Part shown: positions 15,357-22,937 of the stretch, in pieces
How positions within the stretch are numbered: position 1 is the stretch's first letter
Layout: the number at the start of each line of letters is the position of its first letter
Origin: Flavobacterium sp. UBA6721
GTDB lineage: Bacteria > Bacteroidota > Bacteroidia > Flavobacteriales > Flavobacteriaceae
Assembly (NCBI GenBank): GCA_002454195.1
Contig: DKIJ01000021.1
Span: 17,501 to 40,484 of the forward strand
Direction: 5' to 3'
Length of the DNA: 22,984 nt
Translations under genes and position numbers: made by a program
Notes under the pieces: generated by a model
The model's input: only the letters and a program-made list of their open reading frames with translations
Databases searched by the model: none
What the model was told of the DNA's origin: nothing

Positions 15357-16121
15357 ATGAAATCTGTTTTTTATAAAGTAGCTTGCTTAGCTCTTGGAAT
15401 GCTGTTATTTTCTTGTTCTACCGAAGAAAATATTGGAGAAACCCAATCTACACCTACAGCAACAAATCCAAATTCATCTATTATGGAAAGACCTTCAAAT
15501 TCAAAAACACCAGTCATCACCTCAAAAATATGGGAGTTTGGCGATTTAAATGAATGGGAAGACGCAACACAGGTGGGTGTTCCAAATTATTTCATAGACA
15601 ATGGAAATTTACGGATTTTTACCAATGCCAATACCTGGGACAGAACCAAAGTAAAATCGGTTTCCACTTATGCTGCCGGAACATATTCCTGGCGTGTTTA
15701 TGTTCCTGAAATGGGTGTAGGTGATTGCGCAAGTATTGGAGCTTTTTTATACAGCGATGATACACATGAACTCGATTTTGAAATAGGCTATGGAAACACA
15801 ACTATTCGCCAACAATTGAATGCTGATATTGACGACCTTGTTGTATATGCTACTTCGCAGGCCAATCCTTCCCATTCTTTTCAAACAAAAATCAAAAGAG
15901 GACAATGGTACACTTTCAGTATTGATTTAACTTTAAACAACAAGAAAAAATATGTTGTAAACTGGAAAATAGATGATACTGTTATAACTTCAACGACTCT
16001 TAACTACGGATCAAGTACTAAATTTAAAATTTTCTGTAGTGTTGAAAATCTTAATTTTATTGGAGACCATATTCCCAACTCTCAAAACTATGCTTTATTT
16101 GATTGGGTAAAGTGGAATTAA
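15357..16121 (+). CDS. GH16-like jelly-roll lipoprotein
   Basis: A 254-aa lipoprotein: signal peptide with LALGMLLFSC (C20) and an acidic STEEN after it, then a low-complexity Ser/Thr/Pro/Asn linker (to about 55) and a concanavalin-like beta-sandwich (about 57-254). The HELDFEIGYG stretch holds E138, D140 and E142 in the ExDxE spacing of GH16 catalytic sites, with SWRVYVPEMG and GQWYTFSIDLTL strands around it as in laminarinase-type folds. It may cut or bind a beta-glucan or similar glycan; other GH16 loops are short, so a binding-only protein is possible. It lies 21 nt after the retropepsin gene, in the same direction and without a promoter word of its own, so it is probably the last gene of that operon. 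Confidence 0.72.
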   Translation: MKSVFYKVACLALGMLLFSCSTEENIGETQSTPTATNPNSSIMERPSNSKTPVITSKIWEFGDLNEWEDATQVGVPNYFIDNGNLRIFTNANTWDRTKVKSVSTYAAGTYSWRVYVPEMGVGDCASIGAFLYSDDTHELDFEIGYGNTTIRQQLNADIDDLVVYATSQANPSHSFQTKIKRGQWYTFSIDLTLNNKKKYVVNWKIDDTVITSTTLNYGSSTKFKIFCSVENLNFIGDHIPNSQNYALFDWVKWN

Positions 16122-16126
16122 AAAAT

Positions 16127-16162
16127 AAAACTTTCTTTTAGTTAAAAGAAGGCTTTGTTTTT
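16127..16162. terminator. Bidirectional terminator between the GH16-like gene and the ThuA gene
   Basis: Core stem TTCTTTTA/TAAAAGAA (16133-16140 with 16143-16150), extended by weaker pairs, with AATAAAA on the left and GTTTTTT on the right. It lies between two convergent genes, 6 nt and 4 nt from their stops. Confidence 0.65.
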
Positions 16163-16165
16163 TAC

Positions 16166-16954
16166 CTATTTTTTTGATTTTTTCTTCGAATACGACGCAT
16201 TGGAATTTTCTCCTAATGCCCAAAAGAGACCACCTTTGAGATGTTTTAAAAATACTGGATCCACATAATCTTTACTATCATGGCCTAAAGCGGTATAAAA
16301 AACCTTGCCGCCTTCAAATTCGTGACACCAAGCAAGAGGCAAATAATCACCAAAAGTACGTCCAGGATAGATCTCTTTTTCGCTGTCGTTTACCGTTCGC
16401 ATATCTGCCGCTAAAAGGACATGATTATTCGGATTGAATTCCATCATATAATAACATTCGTCTTCTTTTGTCCATGTTTCTCCCAACATCGAAGTAGAAG
16501 GATGATTTTTATCAATCACCCTTATTTCGAAAGACTGGAAAGCAGGATGTCTTTTAAATCTTCCTCCCACCATTTGGGCATACCAAGGCCATGATTTTTC
16601 AGAGTCCGATGCACTATGAACTCCTACAAAAGCTCCTCCAGAACGGATATAACTTTCTAATGCTTGTCTTTGTTCCTCGGTGTCAAAAATGGCATTACAA
16701 GTATTCGAAGAAACCAAACAGCTATATTTTGCTAAATTTTGGGTATTTATCACGGCGGGATCATCCGAAACATCTACAATTAAATTCATTTCGGCTCCAA
16801 TTTTCTTCCACGCCTCCACACTAAATGGAATATTTTGATGTACATAGCCTTTGCTATTTTTAGTATAAACCAAAATTCGTTTTTTAGCTGGTGAATTAGC
16901 TAACACAGAGCTTATGCCAAAAACAATCGTAAGCAGTAGTAATTTGATTTTCAT
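16166..16954 (-). CDS. ThuA-domain protein, secreted
   Basis: A 262-aa protein with a signal peptide (MKIKLLLLTIVFGISSVLANS) and a single ThuA domain of the class I glutamine amidotransferase-like fold (about 24-250: RILVYTKNSKGYVH, SGGAFVGVHSASD, GRTFGDYLPLAWCHEFEGGKVFYTALGH). ThuA was named after trehalose utilisation in rhizobia; in Bacteroidota these periplasmic proteins are usually found with sugar-degrading enzymes, and their reaction is not established. It ends in a lysine-rich tail (KKKSKK). The gene starts 19 nt after the DUF559 gene in the same direction, so the two may share a message, though they have no obvious common role. Here it is not beside a sugar-degradation locus. Confidence 0.85.
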   Translation of the reverse strand: MKIKLLLLTIVFGISSVLANSPAKKRILVYTKNSKGYVHQNIPFSVEAWKKIGAEMNLIVDVSDDPAVINTQNLAKYSCLVSSNTCNAIFDTEEQRQALESYIRSGGAFVGVHSASDSEKSWPWYAQMVGGRFKRHPAFQSFEIRVIDKNHPSTSMLGETWTKEDECYYMMEFNPNNHVLLAADMRTVNDSEKEIYPGRTFGDYLPLAWCHEFEGGKVFYTALGHDSKDYVDPVFLKHLKGGLFWALGENSNASYSKKKSKK

Positions 16955-16973
16955 AGTTTTACATTTATTCTAA

Positions 16974-17417
16974 TTATTGACCGAATTCCTTAATAATATA
17001 ACTCTCTAATTCTTTCATAACATTATCTAAATCATGCTTGACTCTAAAATCAGAAATCCTATAAACTTTTAATCCTAAATCAACAAAAAAGGCTTCTCTC
17101 ATTGTATCGTATTCCTCTTTATCATTATGACTCGAACCATCAATTTCTATAATCAAGCCGAGAGATTTTACGTAAAAATCAACAATAAAACTACCTATAA
17201 TTCGCTGTCTGTCAAAATCAATTGCCCAAAAGCTATCATTTCTTACTTGTCTCCAGAAAATCACTTCTGATAAAATTCCTGCTTTTCGCAAAGCCCTGGC
17301 TCTGTCGGATAATACTTTATTGTACGGCAATAATCCGATACTTCGTCTATAAATAGGTTTATCATGAATATAAGTGACAATTTCAGGTTTCATAATCTGA
17401 CTTATTTCTTGTTTCAT
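16974..17417 (-). CDS. DUF559 endonuclease-like protein
   Basis: A 147-aa protein of the DUF559 (Vsr/PD-(D/E)XK-like) family: SDRARALRKAGILSEVIFWRQVRN (about 36-59), then GSFIVDFYVKSLGLIIEIDGSSH (about 75-97) with the D and EID-x-GSSH acidic pattern expected of a nuclease core. No signal peptide, so it acts in the cytoplasm. The true substrate of the family is not established. An N-terminal extension (YIHDKPIYRRSIGLLPYN) precedes the core. Immediately upstream of its ATG (10 nt away) lies a GC-rich inverted repeat of 37-39 nt arms, a linkage that may mean it spreads with that repeat. Its base composition does not stand out from its neighbours. Confidence 0.82.
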   Translation of the reverse strand: MKQEISQIMKPEIVTYIHDKPIYRRSIGLLPYNKVLSDRARALRKAGILSEVIFWRQVRNDSFWAIDFDRQRIIGSFIVDFYVKSLGLIIEIDGSSHNDKEEYDTMREAFFVDLGLKVYRISDFRVKHDLDNVMKELESYIIKEFGQ

Positions 17418-17427
17418 GTATATTAGC

Positions 17428-17464
17428 CACCCCGCCCTACGGGCACCCCTCCAAAGGAGGGGAA
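17428..17464 (+). repeat. GC-rich palindromic inverted repeat, left arm
   Basis: The arm starts CACCCCGCCCTACGGGCACC and ends CCCCTCCAAAGGAGGGGAA. It contains two smaller hairpins, GCCC/GGGC and CCCCTCC/GGAGGGG. It matches the reverse complement of 17506-17544 over nearly its whole length, with a few differences. It begins 10 nt upstream of the DUF559 ATG. Confidence 0.85.
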
Positions 17465-17505
17465 GAGACCCTCGTAAAATTTCACATTCGAATTACACAC
17501 TACAC

Positions 17506-17544
17506 TTCCCCTCTTTTTAAGAGGGGTGCCCGCAGGGCGGGGTG
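17506..17544 (-). repeat. GC-rich palindromic inverted repeat, right arm
   Basis: Reverse-complement partner of 17428-17464, 41 nt away. It contains CCCCTCTT/AAGAGGGG and GCCC/GGGC hairpins. This composition is strikingly different from the AT-rich surroundings and has the look of a REP- or MITE-like dispersed element. Confidence 0.85.
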
Positions 17545-17580
17545 TTCTTTACGCATCATACCATTCCCGAATATAAAAAG

Positions 17581-17628
17581 AAAATCCCAAACTCCAATCC
17601 CGAAGCATCGGGAGGAATTTGGGATTTT
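17581..17628 (-). terminator. Terminator of the sucA-sucB operon
   Basis: Outer stem AAAATCCCAAA/TTTGGGATTTT (17581-17591 with 17618-17628) encloses an inner stem TCCCGA/TCGGGA with loop AGCA (17598-17613). On the minus strand it ends in a T-run, 22 nt beyond the sucB stop. Confidence 0.85.
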
Positions 17629-17649
17629 ATATATTGGAATTTGTATTTA

Positions 17650-18876
17650 CTACAATTCAAATGCTTTTTTAGGATTTCCACCGCAAAGTAATTCTACAGG
17701 GTTTTCTAAAGCTTCTTTAACAGCTACTAAGAAACCTACTGACTCACGACCGTCGATAATTCTGTGGTCATAAGATAAAGCGATGTACATCATTGGGTGA
17801 ATTTCAACCTTACCATTTACAGCAATTGGACGCTCGATAATGTTGTGCATTCCTAAGATTCCAGATTGTGGAGGGTTGATAATTGGCGTAGACAACATAG
17901 AACCAAATACACCACCATTAGTGATTGTAAATGTTCCTCCTGTCATATCATCAACAGTAATTTGACCATCACGAGCTCTTAAAGCCAATCTTTTGATTTC
18001 AGTTTCAATTCCACGGAAAGTTAAATTCTCAGCGTTACGAACAACAGGAACCATTAATCCTTTTGGTCCAGACACTGCGATAGAGATATCACAGAAATCA
18101 AATCCAATTTTGTGATCACCGTCCATCATCGAGTTTACATCAGGGAACAATTCTAAAGCTCTTGTTACCGCTTTTGTAAAGAATGACATATATCCTAAAC
18201 CTACACCACCATGTTTTGCTTTGAATGCATCTTTGTATTCATTACGCAATTGGTTGATAGGTGTCATGTTTACTTCATTGAAAGTAGTTAACATCGCAGT
18301 TTCGTTTTTAGCAGAAACCAAACGCTCCGCTACTTTACGACGTAACATAGACAATTTAGTACGCTCGATTCCACGGCTTCCTCCTGTAGGAGTTCCCATA
18401 GATGGAACAGCGTTTACTGCATCATCTTTAGTGATTCTTCCACCTTTTCCTGTTCCTGTTACAGTTGCAGGCGCGATGTTTTTCTCATCTAATATTTTTT
18501 TAGCTGCTGGAGATGGAGTTCCTGTAGCATAAGTAGCTGCTGGTGCTGCAGGAGCCGCTGGTACAGGAGCTGCTTTTGGTGCCTCAGCAACTGGTGCTGC
18601 TGCCGGAGCCGCTGCTGGAACTGAACCTGATGGTTTAGCTGCTGCAGTATCAATATGACAAACTACTGCTCCTACTGCTACTGCATCACCCTCTTCTGCT
18701 TTTAAAGTGATAATACCACTTGCCTCAGCAGGTAATTCTAAAGTAGCTTTGTCTGAATCTACCTCAGCAATAGCTTGATCTTTTTCAACATAATCTCCGT
18801 CTTTTACTAACCAAGTTGCAATCTCAACTTCTTTTATAGATTCCCCTGGTGATGGGACTTTCATTTCTAAAATCAT
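17650..18876 (-). CDS. sucB: 2-oxoglutarate dehydrogenase E2, dihydrolipoyl succinyltransferase
   Basis: A 408-aa E2 subunit that moves the succinyl group from the lipoyl arm to CoA, forming succinyl-CoA in the citric acid cycle. Domains in order: lipoyl domain (1-78, lipoylated K43 in [10 protein letters not shown]), an Ala/Pro-rich flexible linker (about 80-115), the peripheral subunit-binding domain (about 118-155, [15 protein letters not shown] and [12 protein letters not shown]), and the catalytic domain (about 175-408) with SYDHRIIDG (H371, D375). Length fits SucB. It lies 77 nt downstream of sucA, same direction, and a terminator follows. E3 (lipoamide dehydrogenase) is not in the window. 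Confidence 0.96.
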   Translation of the reverse strand: MILEMKVPSPGESIKEVEIATWLVKDGDYVEKDQAIAEVDSDKATLELPAEASGIITLKAEEGDAVAVGAVVCHIDTAAAKPSGSVPAAAPAAAPVAEAPKAAPVPAAPAAPAATYATGTPSPAAKKILDEKNIAPATVTGTGKGGRITKDDAVNAVPSMGTPTGGSRGIERTKLSMLRRKVAERLVSAKNETAMLTTFNEVNMTPINQLRNEYKDAFKAKHGGVGLGYMSFFTKAVTRALELFPDVNSMMDGDHKIGFDFCDISIAVSGPKGLMVPVVRNAENLTFRGIETEIKRLALRARDGQITVDDMTGGTFTITNGGVFGSMLSTPIINPPQSGILGMHNIIERPIAVNGKVEIHPMMYIALSYDHRIIDGRESVGFLVAVKEALENPVELLCGGNPKKAFEL

Positions 18877-18953
18877 CTTTCTTTTTGTTTAAGGTTTTTA
18901 TTATTTAAAACCTACAGCAGCAAACTCTAAGTCTTAAACTTTAAACTAATTTT

Positions 18954-21743
18954 TTATCTAAATAAATTTTTATCAAATACCATTCTGATGGCATCAGCAT
19001 GACGGCGTTTAGCTCGTGTATAACTTCCCGCTGCAGGTGCTGAATACGCTTTTAATGAAGCTAATCTCCATTTAACCAAATCAAAGTTAGCCAACATATA
19101 CGTGTAAGCTCCCATGTTTTTAGGTTCTTCCTGAGCCCAAACATAATCATCGGCATTAGGATATTGTGCAATAATCGCTTTTAATTGCTCAACCGGTAAT
19201 GGGAATAATTGCTCGATACGAACAACAGCTACATCATTACGACCGTTGTTTTCTCTTTCAGCAACAATATCATAGTAGAATTTACCTGTACAGAAAACCA
19301 AAGTTTTAACGTCTTTTTTGTTTACTGTTGTATCGTCTATAGTTTCTTGGAATTCTCCGCTCACTAGTTCTTCAACTGTAGATACACATCTTGGATCACG
19401 CAATAAACTTTTTGGAGAGAATACTACCAATGGTTTACGGTAATCTGTTTTCATTTGTCTTCTTAACAAGTGGAAGAAGTTAGCCGGAGTTGTACAGTCG
19501 GCAACATACATATTGTGACGTGCACATAATTGTAAGTAACGCTCCATACGTGCCGAAGAGTGCTCAGCACCTTGTCCTTCATAACCGTGTGGCAATAACA
19601 TTACCAAACCGTTTTGGTTGTTCCATTTATCTTCACCACAAGAGATGTATTGGTCAATCATAATTTGGGCACCATTTGAGAAATCCCCAAATTGCGCTTC
19701 CCAGATTGTCAAAGAGTTTGGATTAGCCAAAGCATATCCGTAATCAAATCCTAATACTCCATACTCAGATAAGAAAGAGTTGAAGATACGGAAGTTTCCT
19801 TTTTTGTTTTCGATAGCATCTAACAATACTACTTCTTCTTCAGAATCTTCTACTTTTACTACCGCATGACGGTGAGAGAAAGTTCCACGCTCTACGTCTT
19901 GTCCTGAAATACGAATATCAAATCCTTCGGTTAATAAAGTACCATAAGCTAAGGCTTCGGCTGTACCCCAATCTAACGTATTGTTGTCATAACCTACTTT
20001 ACGATCAGTAACAATTTTTCTAATCTTGTTAATGAATTTTTTATCTTCCGGTAAAGAAGAAATGGTATTAATAATTGAATCCAAAGTAGCTCTATCTACT
20101 TTTGTATCTACTTTTTGTAACATCACATCGTCAGAAACCTGCTTAAATCCTTTCCATTCATCCTGCATAAACGGAGTGATGATAGTCAAATCTTTTTTAC
20201 GAGAAGCTTCTAAATTATGATCTAAGTCGTCTTTGTATTCCTTCTCTAAAGTTGACACTAAATTAGCATCAATGATTCCTTCCGATAATAATTTTTCAGC
20301 ATAAATATCTCTTGGATTTCTGTGCTTAGCAATAATTTTATATAATACTGGTTGTGTAAAACGAGGTTCATCACCTTCGTTGTGACCGTATTTTCTATAA
20401 CCTAATAAATCGATGAAAACGTCACGTCCAAATTGCATTCTGAAATCCAATGCAAATTGCATAGCGTGAACAACAGACTCAGCATCATCCGCATTTACGT
20501 GTAATACTGGCGACAAAGTTACTTTGGCAACGTCCGTACAATAAGTTGATGAACGAGCATCTAAATAGTTAGTTGTAAATCCAACTTGGTTATTAATAAC
20601 AATGTGAATTGTTCCACCTGTTTTATAACCATCTAACTGAGCCATTTGAATGATTTCATAAAGAATCCCTTGTCCTGCAATTGCAGCATCACCGTGAACA
20701 GCGATAGGCAACACTTTAGAGAAATCATTTGGGAAATATTTATCTTGTTTTGCTCTGGTAATTCCTTCAATAACCGCACCTACAGTCTCAAGGTGAGAAG
20801 GGTTTGGTGCTAAGTTAATGTTGATTTTTTTACCTGACTTAGTGATTTTGTCAGCTGTAAGTCCTAAGTGGTATTTTACGTCGCCGTCAAAATACTCCTG
20901 ATCGTAGTCTTTTCCGTCAAACTCGCTGAAGATATCTTGAGTCGATTTACCAAAGATATTCGCCAAAACGTTCAAACGACCACGGTGAGCCATTCCCATT
21001 ACGAATTGTTCTACACCTTTTTCGGCAGCTCTTTCAATCAAAGCGTCCAAAGCTGGAATAATCGATTCTCCTCCTTCAAGAGAGAAACGTTTTTGACCTA
21101 CGTATTTTGTATGCAAGAAGTTCTCGAAAGAAACCGCTTGGTTTAATTTATTTAAAATTCCCTTTTTCTCATCAGCAGTAAATGTTGGACGGTTTTCGTT
21201 GATATTTAAACGATCTTGAATCCAGTCTACAATTTCTGGTCTACGAATATACATATACTCGATACCAATATGCTGACAATAAACTGTTTTTAAATTACTA
21301 ATAATTTGAGACAAAGTTGAAGGTGGTAAACCTAAAATTTTGGCTGCATCAAAAGTGGTATTCAAATCAGCTGAAGACAGTCCGAAATTTTCTATATCAA
21401 GTGTTGGAGAAAAAGTTCTACGTTCTCTAACGGGATTTGTTTTAGTAAACAAATGCCCTCTTGAACGGTATCCATCGATAAGTTTTACGACTTTAAATTC
21501 TTTTTGAAGGTGCTCTGAAATAGCTCTATTATCCACAGAACTTGAAGCTACTGAAGCTGCTGGAGCTACTTCTCTGCTGTATTGAATTGGATTTTCGTCA
21601 TTATACGTTTCCATTCCAAAATCGAAACCTTGAAAAAAACTTCTCCAGCTAGGCTCGATGCTATCTGGATTTTCTAAATATTGATCGTATAATTGAGCGA
21701 AAAATTCGGTATGCGCTGCATTTAAAAATGAAAACCTATCCAT
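18954..21743 (-). CDS. sucA: 2-oxoglutarate dehydrogenase E1 component
   Basis: A 929-aa thiamine-diphosphate enzyme (E. coli SucA is 933 aa) that decarboxylates 2-oxoglutarate and passes the succinyl group to the lipoyl arm of SucB. Features: the N-terminal E2-binding segment MDRFSFLNAAHTEFFAQLYD and LYDQYLENPDSIEPSWRSFF, the active-site motif MAHRGRLNVL, HGDAAIAGQG and GHNEGDEPRF in the thiamine-diphosphate region, and the transketolase-like half with HGYEGQGAEHSSARMERYL. The frame is open back to 21791, but the extra 16 residues are not family-like and the ATG at 21743 starts the conserved MDRFSFLN, so it is chosen. A -7 word lies 38 nt upstream. Confidence 0.97.
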   Translation of the reverse strand: MDRFSFLNAAHTEFFAQLYDQYLENPDSIEPSWRSFFQGFDFGMETYNDENPIQYSREVAPAASVASSSVDNRAISEHLQKEFKVVKLIDGYRSRGHLFTKTNPVRERRTFSPTLDIENFGLSSADLNTTFDAAKILGLPPSTLSQIISNLKTVYCQHIGIEYMYIRRPEIVDWIQDRLNINENRPTFTADEKKGILNKLNQAVSFENFLHTKYVGQKRFSLEGGESIIPALDALIERAAEKGVEQFVMGMAHRGRLNVLANIFGKSTQDIFSEFDGKDYDQEYFDGDVKYHLGLTADKITKSGKKININLAPNPSHLETVGAVIEGITRAKQDKYFPNDFSKVLPIAVHGDAAIAGQGILYEIIQMAQLDGYKTGGTIHIVINNQVGFTTNYLDARSSTYCTDVAKVTLSPVLHVNADDAESVVHAMQFALDFRMQFGRDVFIDLLGYRKYGHNEGDEPRFTQPVLYKIIAKHRNPRDIYAEKLLSEGIIDANLVSTLEKEYKDDLDHNLEASRKKDLTIITPFMQDEWKGFKQVSDDVMLQKVDTKVDRATLDSIINTISSLPEDKKFINKIRKIVTDRKVGYDNNTLDWGTAEALAYGTLLTEGFDIRISGQDVERGTFSHRHAVVKVEDSEEEVVLLDAIENKKGNFRIFNSFLSEYGVLGFDYGYALANPNSLTIWEAQFGDFSNGAQIMIDQYISCGEDKWNNQNGLVMLLPHGYEGQGAEHSSARMERYLQLCARHNMYVADCTTPANFFHLLRRQMKTDYRKPLVVFSPKSLLRDPRCVSTVEELVSGEFQETIDDTTVNKKDVKTLVFCTGKFYYDIVAERENNGRNDVAVVRIEQLFPLPVEQLKAIIAQYPNADDYVWAQEEPKNMGAYTYMLANFDLVKWRLASLKAYSAPAAGSYTRAKRRHADAIRMVFDKNLFR

Positions 21744-21780
21744 AATGTTAGTGAATATACTTTTTGTTAAAATAGTTTGG

Positions 21781-21788
21781 CAAAAGTA
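21781..21788 (-). promoter_or_regulatory. Predicted -7 element of sucA
   Basis: The minus strand reads TACTTTTG, matching TAnnTTTG. The start point would lie near 21775, giving a leader of about 30 nt to the ATG at 21743. The -33 region is weak. Confidence 0.45.
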
Positions 21789-21859
21789 CAATAATCAACT
21801 AAATTTACTTGAAAATTAAAACACTTTTAACTGTTAAAATGTTAAAAACTTCAATAGCT

Positions 21860-22405
21860 ATGACAAAAAAATACGCTTCAATCGTTTCAAAATCAATTTT
21901 GACTGCCTTATTCACATTTATTTCAACACAATTGTCAGCTCAATACCAAAATCAAAATTTTGAACCAAAGAGTGATTTTTGGCAAAAAGTACAATTTGGA
22001 GGTGGCTTAGGATTGAGTTTTGGCAATCGATATACTGATATTTCTATTGCACCAAGTGCCATTTACAATGTTAACGACTATTTCGCTGTAGGTTTAGGTG
22101 CTCAATATACCTATGTTAAAGTGAAAGATTCTCATGATTCCAACTTATATGGCGGAAGCCTTATCACCTTATTCAACCCTTTACCTGAAATCCAACTTTC
22201 GGCCGAATTAGAACAATTAAGAGTTAATGTTAACGGCATTGGCAACAATAATTTTAGCAGCAACTTTTGGAATACCGGATTATTTTTAGGCGCTGGTTAC
22301 CGAAATGGCAACGTAACAATTGGCGTTAGATACAATGTTTTACACGATGAAAACAAAAGCGCTTACAGCGATGCCTTTATGCCTTTTGTGAGGTTTTATT
22401 TTTAG
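21860..22405 (+). CDS. Small outer membrane beta-barrel protein
   Basis: A 181-aa protein from ATG 21860 with a signal peptide (TKKYASIVSKSILTALFTF, cleavage near LSAQ) and a mature part of alternating hydrophobic and polar strands: VQFGGGLGLSFGNRY, DISIAPSAIYNVNDYFAVGL, GLFLGAGYRNGNVTIGVRY, ending FMPFVRFYF with a final aromatic residue, as outer membrane barrels do. ATG 21839 and TTG 21809 are possible starts, but 21860 gives the best signal peptide. It is divergent from sucA. Such proteins are sometimes called alpha-ketoglutarate decarboxylase in databases, probably only because of this neighbour; nothing in the sequence supports an enzyme. Confidence 0.78.
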   Translation: MTKKYASIVSKSILTALFTFISTQLSAQYQNQNFEPKSDFWQKVQFGGGLGLSFGNRYTDISIAPSAIYNVNDYFAVGLGAQYTYVKVKDSHDSNLYGGSLITLFNPLPEIQLSAELEQLRVNVNGIGNNNFSSNFWNTGLFLGAGYRNGNVTIGVRYNVLHDENKSAYSDAFMPFVRFYF

Positions 22406-22685
22406 ACTGCAATATAAAACGCTAATCATCCGAAATAATACGTTAGATTCAACTGTGAATTCAGGGAATCAATTGCAAAATGGAATATTTAAAAACAGAG
22501 AACAAGACAATATTCATATTCCAATTAACAACATAGGTTCCGGAATATATGCGGTAAAAATCAAAACTTCGAAAAGAAAAAGAAGTGCAAAAATTATTGA
22601 AAATCAGAAAAAAACAAAACCTATTTCCCAAGGAAACATTAACTTAAACCTGTTTTTATTATTAATTTTTTATATTTATATTTGA
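22392..22685 (+). pseudogene. Probable remnant of a type IX secretion C-terminal sorting domain
   Basis: An open frame with no ATG at its head carries, at 22494-22605, INNIGSGIYAVKIKTSKRKR followed by SAKIIEN, which has the shape of a type A sorting domain: the LxxGxYxVxI strand and the K-x-x-K(I/L)IxN end by which Por-secretion proteins are recognised. Such domains normally end at KxxxKIIxN; here the frame runs on for 27 more residues of lysine-rich and then hydrophobic sequence. No passenger domain is present upstream: a stop lies at 22389, inside the barrel gene. Best read as a decayed 3' end of a lost secreted protein; a chance match in AT-rich DNA is possible. Confidence 0.4.
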
Positions 22686-22750
22686 ATTATAATTTTCGGA
22701 ATGATTCCAAAAATTTAATCAAACATTAAAAATTTTAATTCAAATATAAA
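22675..22750. repeat. 15-bp inverted repeat flanking the leader of the small Cys-repeat gene
   Basis: Arms 22675-22689 and 22736-22750 are perfect reverse complements (TTTATATTTGAATTA and TAATTCAAATATAAA), with further imperfect pairing inwards. The right arm ends one nt before the ATG at 22752, so a folded message could hide the start. AT-rich. Confidence 0.55.
22677..22684 (+). promoter_or_regulatory. Predicted -7 element of the small Cys-repeat gene
   Basis: TATATTTG is a full match to TAnnTTTG inside the left arm of the inverted repeat. Transcription would begin near 22691, with a leader of about 60 nt. No clear -33 TTTG. Confidence 0.4.
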
Positions 22751-22751
22751 A

Positions 22752-22937
22752 ATGAAAAAAATAATTACCCTAGTAGCAATCGCTTTATTTACAATTTGCT
22801 CTAACGCACAACAAACAAAACCTGTAGCAAAAGAAAGCGAAAAAACAAAAGAAACAGCAAAATGCAAAATGGAAGATCATAAAAAATGCTCGAAAGAGGA
22901 TATGGCAAAATGCAAAAAAAATGGCAAAAAATGTTGA
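22752..22937 (+). CDS. Small secreted Lys/Cys-rich repeat protein
   Basis: A 61-aa protein with a signal peptide (MKKIITLVAIALFTICSNAQ; cleavage after SNA, Ala19). The mature 42 residues open with a Lys/Glu/Thr-rich stretch and end in an octapeptide repeat: AKCKMEDH, KKCSKEDM, AKCKKNGK, KC, so cysteines 38, 46, 54 and 61 are spaced 8, 8 and 7 apart and nearly each is preceded by lysine. Four cysteines plus a histidine suggest metal binding or paired disulfides in the periplasm. The family is not recognised. The cysteine in LFTIC is not a good lipobox, so it is probably not a lipoprotein. Short, but the signal peptide, start and stop are all clear, which argues for a real gene. Confidence 0.72.
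   Translation: MKKIITLVAIALFTICSNAQQTKPVAKESEKTKETAKCKMEDHKKCSKEDMAKCKKNGKKC

Noticed and set aside
21809..21859. Earlier starts (TTG 21809, ATG 21839) for the barrel protein.
   Set aside because: They put 10-17 extra residues before the signal peptide; ATG 21860 gives a normal one.
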